Assembly: GCF_040905785.1 (NCBI RefSeq) | Contig: NZ_JBBDQW010000038.1 | Coordinates: 66,314 to 130,313, forward strand | Source of the DNA: Tistlia sp040905785 | GTDB taxonomy: Bacteria; Pseudomonadota; Alphaproteobacteria; Kiloniellales; DSM-21159 | Direction of reading: 5' to 3' | Length of the DNA: 64,000 bases | Notes under the pieces: model-generated | What the model saw: only the letters and a program-made list of their open reading frames with translations | Told to the model about the DNA's origin: nothing | Databases searched by the model: none | Program-made: the position numbers and the translations under genes | Part shown: positions 54,466-62,711 of the stretch, one piece after another | Layout of the letters: each line of letters begins with the position of its first letter | Position numbering within the stretch: the stretch's first letter is position 1

Positions 54466-55116
54466 TCACCCGCGACGCGGGCGCCGCCTTGTCGCTGCCG
54501 CGGCGAGCGCGACACCGCCGAGAAGCATCAAAGTCAGCGCGTTCGGCTCTGGTACGGGCTGAACGCGAACCACTTCCCATGCGCCCTCGTAGGTGAAAAA
54601 ATGAGACGGGAAGGCGTAACCGCGGATGTTTGCGACCTGCTGAATCCGGCCGCCGTCCACCCCCCACCAGAAGGCGATCCGGTCGAAGTAGGTGTAACCG
54701 ACACCTTCGACATGAACGATTTCGCCGGTCACGAGGTCGAAGCGGATGAGTTCCTCGGTGCCGCTGGGTCCCGGCGTGACCAGACCAATGTCGGTTTCGA
54801 AGCTCGCGGCGAAGCCGCCGCCGGAATAGCTCAGAGCCTCTCCCGGCCAGGTGACCGCGTTGCCGACACGATTCTCGTTGAACCAATCGGGCGGCAGGTG
54901 AGCGTAGTTCAGTCCGATGGCTGCGTAGACTGGGTCGCCGATGTCCATGAAGGGCGCTTCGGAGACGTCCGGATGGACCGCCTCCTCGATGCCGGTGATC
55001 TGGCCGGTGAACCGCCAGAGGTAGCCGGTGTCAAAATCCATGACACCCGCGGAGGCGGCCGTCGGAACGCTTGCCACAATTGCCGTGAAGACTATGGCTC
55101 GAAGGAGGGACTTCAT
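54466..55116 (-). CDS. PEP-CTERM sorting domain protein (copy 1)
   Basis: 216 residues: signal peptide (MKSLLRAIVFTAIVASVPTA, cleavage near ASA-GV), a secreted beta-rich domain and a C-terminal PEP-CTERM tripartite tail (VPEPNALTLMLLGGVALAA followed by a TRRRPRRG basic end). The tail is recognised by exosortase, which cleaves and probably anchors or releases the protein. Starts GVMDFDTGYLWRFTGQITGI, related to the two upstream paralogues. GAGGAG precedes the ATG. Codon use is less GC-biased than neighbours. Ligand or role unknown. Confidence 0.88.
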   Translation of the reverse strand: MKSLLRAIVFTAIVASVPTAASAGVMDFDTGYLWRFTGQITGIEEAVHPDVSEAPFMDIGDPVYAAIGLNYAHLPPDWFNENRVGNAVTWPGEALSYSGGGFAASFETDIGLVTPGPSGTEELIRFDLVTGEIVHVEGVGYTYFDRIAFWWGVDGGRIQQVANIRGYAFPSHFFTYEGAWEVVRVQPVPEPNALTLMLLGGVALAAAATRRRPRRG

Positions 55117-55127
55117 CGAGCGACTCC

Positions 55128-55823
55128 TCAATGAGGGGTGGCAGCTTGGCGCCGACGGGACAGGTAGCCTGCTCCCAGGATCCCTGCGATCAACAGCGAC
55201 CACGATGTCGGTTCGGGGACGTCGAGGAACTTCACGGTCTTCCAGGTGCCGGTGAAATTGAAGCTATGGAAGGGAGCGCTGGAACCCTGATTCTCACCAG
55301 CCTTTTGGTAGATGGAGCTGTTCTCGTTCGTGATACTGATCTGCGTAAATTCTGGCTCGATGTAGGAAACATGGCTGACGAGGGAAATTTCGGTCGGCTG
55401 CCTCGTGAACAGGTCGAATTTGACGACATTCGACTCATGGTCCCCGGTTGGAAAATCGAAGATGTAGCTGTCTGGTCTCTCAGGATCGAACCCCGCCTTG
55501 GTCTCGAATGAGGCGCGCATGAACCCGCCGTTGTACAAAACTGTAGGCAGCCAATAGATGACTTCGTTCCCGTGCCGCATCCCTGCATAAAGCTCATGCT
55601 GTCCCATGTAGTTGACGCCGACGACGGCGTGGATGGCCTGCCCCACTTCCAAGAACGGCTCGTAGTAGACCTCGTGGTGGCTGGTTCCTTCGCCTGGCAA
55701 CACCTCTGTCACATAGCCGGTGAACTCGAAGATGTAGTCAGCATCCGGATAGACGATCGTCGCCGAGGCGCTCGGCACAGCGAGAGCGCTTATCGTCATC
55801 ACACAGGCGAGCAACCCTCTCAT
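55128..55823 (-). CDS. PEP-CTERM sorting domain protein (copy 2)
   Basis: 231 residues, with a signal peptide (MRGLLACVMTISALAVPSA) and a PEP-CTERM tail (DVPEPTSWSLLIAGILGAG then LSRRRQ). The mature N-terminus ATIVYPDADYIFEFTGYV is nearly the same as in copy 3, and the pre-tail segment FTGTWKTVKFLDVPEPTSW is shared. Its start lies 63 bases after the copy 3 stop; its stop is 11 bases before the copy 1 start, so the three form an operon. Visibly AT-richer than the surroundings. Confidence 0.88.
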   Translation of the reverse strand: MRGLLACVMTISALAVPSASATIVYPDADYIFEFTGYVTEVLPGEGTSHHEVYYEPFLEVGQAIHAVVGVNYMGQHELYAGMRHGNEVIYWLPTVLYNGGFMRASFETKAGFDPERPDSYIFDFPTGDHESNVVKFDLFTRQPTEISLVSHVSYIEPEFTQISITNENSSIYQKAGENQGSSAPFHSFNFTGTWKTVKFLDVPEPTSWSLLIAGILGAGYLSRRRQAATPH

Positions 55824-55886
55824 CGCTCTACTCCCAGCATGTTCGGAACCCTCGGTTGCCGGCCTCCGCGACCGCGCGGATCCCTC

Positions 55887-56579
55887 TTAGACGCTGCGCC
55901 GCCTGAGAGACCGCAAGAACCCAGCCGCGAGCACCCCTCCGAGCAGCAGCGACCAGGACGTCGGTTCGGGGACATCGAGGAACTTCACGGTCTCCCAGGT
56001 GCCGGTGAATCGAAACTGGTGATCAGGCGCTGACTCGAACTGATCCCGCTCCGCGTTCTGGCTGATGCGGCCACCGTATTCCGCGATCGAAAAGTCGCTG
56101 TAGAAATACGTGTCTGTATAGTCGGTCCAAGTCGAAAACTCCGCATGCACCAACTCGCGCGTAAAGAGGTCAAAGGCAAGACCCTGACTTTCGGCCGGAC
56201 CCATCACGTAATCGAAGCTCCAGAAATCATCCCTTCCAGGGTCAAAATTCGGGCGCGGCACGACCAGCGCTTTGAAGTACCCATCAGACATTGGGAAGGC
56301 GTCAACCGGGTACCCCATCGTGTTGCCGTTTCTCAGATACTTGTAGACCGGGTAGTCTCCAATGTAGTTGACACCGACTGCGGCCTGCACAGGATCGCCG
56401 ACCTGCAAGAACGGCCGGTAATAGATGTCGGGATTGCCAGGGTCCACGTACGGCGTCACCTCGGTCACGTGCCCCGTAAACACGAACACGTAGTCCCTGT
56501 CCGGATAAACTATCGTCGCCGAGGCAGTCCCTGCCGTCAGTCCCAGGGCAAGCACAAATGCCGCCAATGCCGTCCTCAT
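55887..56579 (-). CDS. PEP-CTERM sorting domain protein (copy 3)
   Basis: 230 residues, with a signal peptide (MRTALAAFVLALGLTAG), mature start ATIVYPDRDYVFVFTGHV and a PEP-CTERM tail (DVPEPTSWSLLLGGVLAAG then LRRRSV). First gene of the three-gene unit. The ATG at 56579 is preferred; the open frame extends 91 codons upstream without conservation. A hairpin lies in its probable 5' leader (56619-56638). Confidence 0.88.
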   Translation of the reverse strand: MRTALAAFVLALGLTAGTASATIVYPDRDYVFVFTGHVTEVTPYVDPGNPDIYYRPFLQVGDPVQAAVGVNYIGDYPVYKYLRNGNTMGYPVDAFPMSDGYFKALVVPRPNFDPGRDDFWSFDYVMGPAESQGLAFDLFTRELVHAEFSTWTDYTDTYFYSDFSIAEYGGRISQNAERDQFESAPDHQFRFTGTWETVKFLDVPEPTSWSLLLGGVLAAGFLRSLRRRSV

Positions 56580-56986
56580 GTCGTTCTTCCCCGCCTTGCA
56601 TGATACCCAACCACGCAAGGTTCGCGCCAACGCGAACCGGTGCCACAGGTAGGCCGGAAATCGTGGCGGAATGGTCTGCGATACCTGACCGGCGAGATGA
56701 AAATCGATGGCTGGCGGGCGAATGCCCGCTCCATGCGGCAGGCGGCAACACAAGTAACCGAATATCACTTGCGGCCGTACATTCTCACCCGCCTCGAATC
56801 TATTTGAGTTGGTGAGCAACATTGCTATGTCTTGCCAAATGATTACTGCCAATACAGAAACGTTCTAACTTTTCACTTGAATGGCCGACCGTTCCCTGAT
56901 ACCCCAGCCGTGGGCCACCATGGGGGAGAGCGGTCCAATCCGTCAGAGATGACCCGATCCTCAGCCATTCGTTTGCGGCAGGCCTC
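56580..56986. other. Divergent intergenic region upstream of PEP-CTERM copy 3 and the formyltransferase gene
   Basis: 407 bases without a supported gene, AT-richer around 56750-56880. Contains two overlapping inverted repeats near the PEP-CTERM start (CCTTGC 56594-56599 with GCAAGG 56615-56620, and the perfect hairpin at 56619-56638). Promoters for both directions should be here, but I cannot pick them confidently. Confidence 0.55.
56619..56638. repeat. Perfect inverted repeat upstream of PEP-CTERM copy 3
   Basis: GGTTCGCG (56619-56626), four bases, CGCGAACC (56631-56638), 40 bases upstream of the PEP-CTERM copy 3 ATG. It shares two bases with an adjacent GCAAGG arm, so two alternative hairpins are possible in the leader RNA. 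Confidence 0.6.
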
Positions 56987-57874
56987 ATGCGCATCCTGAT
57001 CTGTGCGAAGAACGACCTGCCCGCCCTGGTCGCCGTGAACCAGCTGGCGGAAGCTTTGCAGGGGCACGAGGTCACGCTGTGGCTGTCGGACGTCACGCGC
57101 CCGCTGGAGCGCGAGCGCGCCGACCTGGACCTGCTGCGCTTCTTCGAGCGTGAGCTGCCGCTGGACTGGCTGCTGCCCCTGCAGGCCGCGGCGCGCGCCG
57201 GCGAGGCGGCGAGGACGCCCGACTGCTGGCAGAACTTCGCCGGGCTCGGCCGCCGTCTCGGCGCGCCGGTGCGCATCGTCCCGAGGCTGCGCCAGGTCGA
57301 GGCGGACTACCGCGCGCTGGCGCCCGACCTGGTCCTCTCGATCCGCTTCTCCCACATCTTCCCGCCGGACTTCCTCGCCGTGCCGCGCTTCGGCATCCTC
57401 AACGTCCACCCGGGCTACCTGCCGGAGTACGCCGGCCTGTTCGCGCCCTTCCACCAGCTCTCGGCCGGGCGGACGCGGATCGGCTGCACCGTGCACTTCG
57501 TCGACGCCGGCATCGACACCGGGCCGATCCTCGAGACGACCTCCCTGGCCGCCGACCCGCAGCGCAGCCTCCAGTGGCACGTGGTCAACGTCTACCCGAC
57601 GGCGATCCCGGTGCTTCGGCGGGCGATCGCCACCCTGGCCGCGGGCGGCGCCCTGGAGGCGACGCCCCAGGACCAGAGCCGGCGCACCTACTGGCACCTG
57701 CCCGACAGCGAGGAGATCGCCGCCTTCCAGACCCGCTTCCGGCTGATCGCGCCCGACGACTTCGCGGAGATCCTCGCCAGCTTCGGCGTCGGACTGCGGG
57801 CCGCGCGCGCCGCCGCCCTGACCACCGCCCTGGCCCGGACCGCGTCGACGCCGGTCCAAGCCGCGGCGACCTGA
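56987..57874 (+). CDS. Formyltransferase-family protein
   Basis: 295 residues, formyl_trans_N fold like methionyl-tRNA or GAR formyltransferases. The catalytic triad is intact: Asn139 and His141 in LNVHPGYLPEYAG and Asp177 in DAGIDTGPIL. The C-terminal part (TYWHLPDSEEIAAF) is not an MTF anticodon domain, so it is probably not Fmt; transfer of a formyl group from 10-formyl-tetrahydrofolate to a small amine or sugar nucleotide is the family expectation. Its stop lies 23 bases before the sensor operon, so it may be the first gene of that unit. Substrate unknown. Confidence 0.82.
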   Translation: MRILICAKNDLPALVAVNQLAEALQGHEVTLWLSDVTRPLERERADLDLLRFFERELPLDWLLPLQAAARAGEAARTPDCWQNFAGLGRRLGAPVRIVPRLRQVEADYRALAPDLVLSIRFSHIFPPDFLAVPRFGILNVHPGYLPEYAGLFAPFHQLSAGRTRIGCTVHFVDAGIDTGPILETTSLAADPQRSLQWHVVNVYPTAIPVLRRAIATLAAGGALEATPQDQSRRTYWHLPDSEEIAAFQTRFRLIAPDDFAEILASFGVGLRAARAAALTTALARTASTPVQAAAT

Positions 57875-57897
57875 AGCCGAGGCGGGGGGGCCGGGCG

Positions 57898-58623
57898 ATG
57901 CCGCTGCCGCTGCGTCTCGCGGTGCTGATCGCCCTGGTGCTGCTCACCGCCGTGCTGATCACGGCGCGGCTCAACTACGCCAAGTTCGTCCAGGTCACCG
58001 AGAACCTCGACAACAGCCGCTACGCCTTCCTGGCCCAGGACCTCAAGGCGACGCTCGAGGCCAGCCTCGACCTCGGTCTCTCGCTCGAGCAGATCCAGAA
58101 CGCCCAGGAGGTCGTCGAGCGCCAGCGCGCCCGCTATCCCGAGATCCTGGCCATCGCCGTCTTCGACGACCGGGGCCGCGTGCTCTACAACAGCGGCCGC
58201 GCCCGCCCCGACCTGCTGGAGCGGCTCGCGCTCGAATCGACCGTCGCGGGCGTCGTCGAGGGCGACCGCATCGCCGCGACCAGCCTGGTCAATCCCTTCG
58301 GCGCCGCGGTCGGCGGCGTCGAGATCCGGGTCTCCGCGCGCAACGCCGAGCAACGAAACGACACCATGCTGGCCTCGCTCGGCAGCGCCGTCCTGAGCGC
58401 CGCGGCGATCGGCACCGCCGCCATCGGCCTGATCGCGGTCGTCCTGCTCCACGGCGTCCGGCGGCGCCTGCAGCTTCAGGCCAGGATCATCGCCTCGATC
58501 GGCGGCGCCGAGGCGCCCGCCGGCGTCCCCGCCCCCGGGCGCTTCCACGAGACGGCGAACCGCGCACTGGCCGAGCTGCACGACGTCGAGCGGCTGGTCG
58601 AGACGACCCGCCGCGGTAGCTAG
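57898..58623 (+). CDS. Stand-alone membrane sensor protein 1 (no output domain)
   Basis: 241 residues: TM1 about 5-24, a periplasmic domain of about 135 residues, TM2 about 160-184 and a short cytoplasmic tail of about 55 residues. The periplasmic domain starts with a helix containing LEASLDLGLSLEQIQ and continues with a PAS/Cache-like strand segment ILAIAVFDDRGRVLY. The same arrangement recurs in three further proteins of this operon. No HAMP domain is complete and no kinase, GGDEF or methyl-accepting domain follows. Function unknown; a ligand-sensing subunit is likely. Confidence 0.75.
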   Translation: MPLPLRLAVLIALVLLTAVLITARLNYAKFVQVTENLDNSRYAFLAQDLKATLEASLDLGLSLEQIQNAQEVVERQRARYPEILAIAVFDDRGRVLYNSGRARPDLLERLALESTVAGVVEGDRIAATSLVNPFGAAVGGVEIRVSARNAEQRNDTMLASLGSAVLSAAAIGTAAIGLIAVVLLHGVRRRLQLQARIIASIGGAEAPAGVPAPGRFHETANRALAELHDVERLVETTRRGS

Positions 58624-58627
58624 CCTC

Positions 58628-60793
58628 ATGTCCCAGGCGCCCGAGACCGACCCGACGAAGCCCGGCAGCCAGGAAGCCGGCGAGGCCGCGCTGATCGACG
58701 ACCGGACCTGGCGGCGCGTCATCAACGGCCTGCTGGTGACCGCCGTGGCCGTGCTGCTGGCCTCGGCCCTCTGGGTCTCGCAGCAGGCCTGGCAGACCCT
58801 CGACCAGGTGCTGGTGCCAGAGTTCGACCGCGACGCCGAGCTGGTCGCGCGCACCGTCGCCTCGGAGATCGAGCGGGCCGAGGCGCTCGGCATCCCCTTC
58901 GAGGAGATGCGCGGCGTCGAAGCCTTCCTGGCCGACTACCTGCAGCGCCATTCGGCGATCGTCTACATCGCGGTTACCGGTCCCGACGGCGCGGTCGCCT
59001 ACGCCGCCGGCGCGCACCTGGAGGAACTGCAGGCCGCCGCCGCCGGGGGCGCCCTGGCGCCGCTCGAGGCGGCCTCCGACGTCGGCAACCTCGAGCGCGT
59101 GCGCAACGCCAGCTTTCCCCTGCAGCACGAGGGGCGCACCTTCGCGCGCCTGCAGGTCGGCATGGACCGCGCCTACGCCGAGCGCCAGATCGCCGACATC
59201 CGCTGGGACGTGCTGATCGTCCTGATCGTCTCGCTGCTGATCACCTTCGAGCTGCTGGTCTTCGTCGTCGACCGCAACATCCTGACGCCGCTGCGCCTGA
59301 TCGACCGCACGGTGCGCGAGGCCGCGGCCGGCGACTGGACGGTGCGGCCGCGCAGCCGCGGGCGCCGCGACGAGATCGGCCACCTGATGGGCGAGCTCGA
59401 CGGGCTCAGCCGGCGGATCGGCCAGGCCTACGGGCGCATCGACCAGGGCATCTCCGGCCTGCGCCGGATTCCCGAGCAGCTCGCGGTCCGACTGGAGAGG
59501 CTGCGCCGCTCGGTGCGCCTGGGCTTCGCCGACGAGACCGCCGGCACGATCCCGAGCCGGGTCGACGCGCGCCTGCCGCTGTTCATCTTCGTCTTCGCCG
59601 AGGAGCTCTCGCGCTCCTTCCTGCCGCTCTACGCCGAGACGCTCTACCTGCCGGTCGGCGCGCTGCTGCCCTTCCTCGGCGCCGAGCCGCTGCCCCGGGA
59701 CGTGGTGATCGGCCTGCCGATCGTCGTCTTCATGGCCTTCGTCGCCCTGGCGACACCCTTCGGCGGCACCTGGGTCGCGCGCTTCGGCGCCCGCCGCGTG
59801 TTTCTGGCGGGGGCGGTGCCGGCGGCGATCGGCTATGCCGGCACCGCGGCGGCGCTGAGCGTCTACGACCTGCTGGTCTGGCGCTGCCTGGCCGCCGTCG
59901 GCTACGCGGTCGTGACCATCGCCGCGCAGGGCTACCTGGCGGCGACCGCCGAGCCAGGCCAGCGAGCCCGGGCCATGGCCGTCTTCGTCGCGGCGGTCAC
60001 GACGGCGGTGATCTGCGGCTCCGCGATCGGCGCCGTGCTGGCCGACCGCCTGGGCTACCGCGCGACCTTCGTCGTCTCGACCGCGCTGGTGGTGATCGCG
60101 GCCCTGGTCGCGGCCAGCTACATGCACGAGCCGCGGCGCGACACGGCGCCGGTCAAGGCGCGCCTGCGCGAGGTCGTGCGCGCGCTCGCCAACCCGCGCT
60201 TCGCCGGCCTGATCCTGCTCGCCGCGATCCCGGCGAAGATCGCGCTGACCGGCTTCCTGTTCTACCTGACCCCGCTGTTCCTGGACTCGCTCGATGTCAG
60301 CCAGCCGGCGATCGGCCGCACCATCATGCTCTACGGCGTGTTCATGCTGATCGGCACCCAGATCGGCGCCTGGCTCGGCGACCGCGGCGGCCGCTACGCG
60401 AGCCTGGTCGCGCTCGGCGGCCTGCTGACGGGGATCGCGCTCATTGCCGTGACCACGGTCGACCCGCGCGACGGCATGGCGGTCGCCGTCGGCGTCTTCG
60501 GTCTCGCCCAGGGCATCGCCTCGGCGCCGATGCTGGCCCTGTTGCCGGTGCTCTGCCCGGCCGAGGCGCGGCTCTACGGCGAAACCAGCCTGGTCAGCCT
60601 GCTGCGCCTGTCCGAGCGCGTCGGCAGCGTGATCGGGCCGCTGCTGGCCGCGACAATGATCGCGACCACCGGCTATAATGCGACCATTGCGGTGATCGGG
60701 GGACTGTCGGTGGTGACGGCGATGCTGTTCTATCCTTTGGCCATGCGGATCGGCCCCGCGGGCCGCCAGGCGAGCGGGGACACCACGGCATGA
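58628..60793 (+). CDS. Sensor-HAMP-MFS fusion transporter
   Basis: 721 residues. TM1 about 33-51; a periplasmic sensor about 52-192 (IERAEALGIPFEEMRG helix, IVYIAVTGPDGAVAY strand); TM2 about 193-215; HAMP about 216-270 (ILTPLRLIDRTVREAAAGDW and RRDEIGHLMGELDGLSRRI); a linker; then an MFS domain of about 12 helices from 314 to 705, with an MFS motif A-like segment GTWVARFGARRVFLAG after helix 2. It is the only module of the operon with a recognisable effector, and the effector is a transporter. The fusion is unusual. Starts four bases after sensor 1; its TGA overlaps the next start (ATGA). Confidence 0.88.
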   Translation: MSQAPETDPTKPGSQEAGEAALIDDRTWRRVINGLLVTAVAVLLASALWVSQQAWQTLDQVLVPEFDRDAELVARTVASEIERAEALGIPFEEMRGVEAFLADYLQRHSAIVYIAVTGPDGAVAYAAGAHLEELQAAAAGGALAPLEAASDVGNLERVRNASFPLQHEGRTFARLQVGMDRAYAERQIADIRWDVLIVLIVSLLITFELLVFVVDRNILTPLRLIDRTVREAAAGDWTVRPRSRGRRDEIGHLMGELDGLSRRIGQAYGRIDQGISGLRRIPEQLAVRLERLRRSVRLGFADETAGTIPSRVDARLPLFIFVFAEELSRSFLPLYAETLYLPVGALLPFLGAEPLPRDVVIGLPIVVFMAFVALATPFGGTWVARFGARRVFLAGAVPAAIGYAGTAAALSVYDLLVWRCLAAVGYAVVTIAAQGYLAATAEPGQRARAMAVFVAAVTTAVICGSAIGAVLADRLGYRATFVVSTALVVIAALVAASYMHEPRRDTAPVKARLREVVRALANPRFAGLILLAAIPAKIALTGFLFYLTPLFLDSLDVSQPAIGRTIMLYGVFMLIGTQIGAWLGDRGGRYASLVALGGLLTGIALIAVTTVDPRDGMAVAVGVFGLAQGIASAPMLALLPVLCPAEARLYGETSLVSLLRLSERVGSVIGPLLAATMIATTGYNATIAVIGGLSVVTAMLFYPLAMRIGPAGRQASGDTTA

Positions 60794-61833
60794 CCGGGAC
60801 CGGCGACCTCAGACTCTTCCGGCCGACGCGCCGCTCTCTGCTCGCCGGGCTCGCCGCCGGGGCGCTGCTGCCCGCCGCCGGGATCGGCCGGGCGCGCGCG
60901 GCCGAGCCGCCCTACCGGATCTTCATGATCACCTGGCGCGGCTGGGAGGATGCCAGCCAGGGCTTCAAGGACTACCTCGACCGCCGCGGCCTGCGCACCG
61001 AGCTGATCGTGCGCGACGCCGGCACCAGCCGCGACAAGGTCGCCGAGATCGTCCAGGAGGCGATCGAGACCCGGCCGGACCTGGTCTACACCTGGGGCAC
61101 GACCACCGCGCTGACCGCCTTCGGCACGGTCGGGGCCCCCGACCCCGCGACCCAGATCACCGACATCCCCTCGGTCTTCACGATCGTCAGCGACCCCGTC
61201 GGCTCCGGCATCGTCGAGGCCTTCGACGCGCCGCGCGCCAACCTGACCGGGACGCTCTACATCGCGCCGGTCGAGACCCAGCTGCGCACGATCCACGCCT
61301 ACGGCGCCTTCGAGACCCTGGGCGCGGTCTACAACCCGCAGGAATCGAACGCGCGCCTGACCATCGATCAGGTCCAGGCGCTCGCGGAGCGCGACGGCTT
61401 CAGCCTGATCGCCGAGCCGGTCGGGCTCGACGCCGAGGGCAAGCCCGACCCCGCCTCGATCCCGGACAAGGTCCGCGCGGTCAAGGACCAGGGCGCGGAA
61501 TGGCTCTACATCCCGCCCGACAGCTTCCTCAACGTCAACCGCGACCTCCTGACCGACAGCGCGGCCGCGATCGGCCTGCCGAGCTTCGCCGGCGCCGAGA
61601 ACTTCATCCGCGACTCCCACGGCCTGCTCGGACTGGTCAGCCGCTACTACAACGTCGGCCAGTTCACCGGCTACCTCGCCGAACAGATCCTGGTCGACGG
61701 CAGGAGCCCCTCGGAGATCCCGATCGAGAGCCTCGACCGCTTCTCCCTGCTGATCAACATGCAGACCGCGCACCGGCTCGGCTTCTATCCGCCGATGTCG
61801 ATGCTGACGATCGCGGAATTCATCGAGGCGTGA
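60790..61833 (+). CDS. ABC-type substrate-binding protein (TrpX-like, PF04392 family), Tat-exported
   Basis: 347 residues. N-terminal RPTRRSLLAGLAAGALLPA is a twin-arginine signal, ending near ARA-AEP. The rest fits the ABC_sub_bind family: DLVYTWGTTTALTAFG, VFTIVSDPVGSGIVE, NLTGTLYIAPVETQLR, LGAVYNPQESNAR and the C-terminal GLVSRYYNVGQFTGYLAEQI. No cognate permease or ATPase is within the window (the gene ends only 2.2 kb before the edge, so they could lie further on). Embedded between sensor genes with four-base overlaps on both sides, so it probably supplies the ligand-bound form that the sensors read. Confidence 0.87.
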   Translation: MTGTGDLRLFRPTRRSLLAGLAAGALLPAAGIGRARAAEPPYRIFMITWRGWEDASQGFKDYLDRRGLRTELIVRDAGTSRDKVAEIVQEAIETRPDLVYTWGTTTALTAFGTVGAPDPATQITDIPSVFTIVSDPVGSGIVEAFDAPRANLTGTLYIAPVETQLRTIHAYGAFETLGAVYNPQESNARLTIDQVQALAERDGFSLIAEPVGLDAEGKPDPASIPDKVRAVKDQGAEWLYIPPDSFLNVNRDLLTDSAAAIGLPSFAGAENFIRDSHGLLGLVSRYYNVGQFTGYLAEQILVDGRSPSEIPIESLDRFSLLINMQTAHRLGFYPPMSMLTIAEFIEA

Positions 61834-62711
61834 CTTCCGCCGACCCGCTCCGGCCCGTCGCACCGACCGGCTCGCCCGCGGCGCCGGCCGCCGCCTCGGC
61901 GCCGCGCGCCGGCGGCCTCGGCCTGCGCGGCCTGGCGCTGGCCGTCACGGTCGCCAGCCTCGCGCTCGGCGCGGCGGCGATGGCGCTGGCCTCCCATGCC
62001 GCCTTCGAGCGCGCCCTGCTCACGACGGTCGACTCGCGCCTCTCGGAAGTCGCCACCGAGGTCGCCCGCCATGTCGAGAACGGGCTGCAGGCGGGCGTAG
62101 CACTGGAGCAGCAGCGCCGCCTGCTCGCGGTCATGGCCGACGAGCGCAGCCAGGTCCCCGATCTCTCCGCCATCCGCGTCCTCGACGACCGCGGCCGCAT
62201 CCTCTTCTCGACCAACGAAGCCGAGATCGGGGAGAAGGCCGGGACGGCGGTGCCCGGTGCCGGGGGGCTGCCCGGGGCGCCGCCCTGGCGGCAGGTCGGC
62301 GCGGTGGCGATCACCTACGGGCTGCCGATGACCGGCCTGTTCGGCGAGTCGCTCGGCACCGTGACCGTGGCCCTGCCGACGGCCGCCGTGGCCGATCAGC
62401 GCGAGCGCTTCGCACTGGCCCTTGCGCTCGGCGCGGTGGCGATCACGCTCGCCGGCGGCCTGCTAGCAGCCCTGCTGCTGGTGCTGCTGCCGCTGCCGGC
62501 GACGGCGCGCCTGCAGCGCCTGCGCCAGCGTCTCGACGCCCTGGACCTGGCGACCGGCGAGGCCCGCCCCGAGCTGCCGGCGGTCTCGCCGAAAGAGCGC
62601 GGGCCGGCCCTCGCCGGTGCGCTGCGCCGGTTCGAGGCCTGGCTCGGCCCCCGTCTCGCCGACCTGGGCGAGCGCGAGGCCGAGGTCCGCCGCCTCGACG
62701 AGACGGCGTGA
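61830..62711 (+). CDS. Stand-alone membrane sensor protein 3 (no output domain)
   Basis: 293 residues with a GTG start overlapping the preceding TGA (GTGA). A Pro/Ala-rich cytoplasmic N-terminus, TM1 about 34-55, a periplasmic domain (helix with VENGLQAGVALEQQRRL, strand LSAIRVLDDRGRILFS), TM2 about 193-222 and a cytoplasmic HAMP-like stub of about 70 residues (LQRLRQRLDALDLATGEAR). Ends without catalytic domain. Sister of sensors 1, 2 and 4. Confidence 0.72.
   Translation: MTSADPLRPVAPTGSPAAPAAASAPRAGGLGLRGLALAVTVASLALGAAAMALASHAAFERALLTTVDSRLSEVATEVARHVENGLQAGVALEQQRRLLAVMADERSQVPDLSAIRVLDDRGRILFSTNEAEIGEKAGTAVPGAGGLPGAPPWRQVGAVAITYGLPMTGLFGESLGTVTVALPTAAVADQRERFALALALGAVAITLAGGLLAALLLVLLPLPATARLQRLRQRLDALDLATGEARPELPAVSPKERGPALAGALRRFEAWLGPRLADLGEREAEVRRLDETA

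Noticed and set aside
54466..56579. PEP-CTERM block considered as a genomic island
   Set aside because: Composition differs but no integrase, attachment-site repeats or mobility genes were seen, so only local acquisition can be suggested.
60790..61833. TrpX-like protein considered as proof of a tryptophan transporter
   Set aside because: No permease or ATPase seen in the window, and the PF04392 family has diverse ligands.
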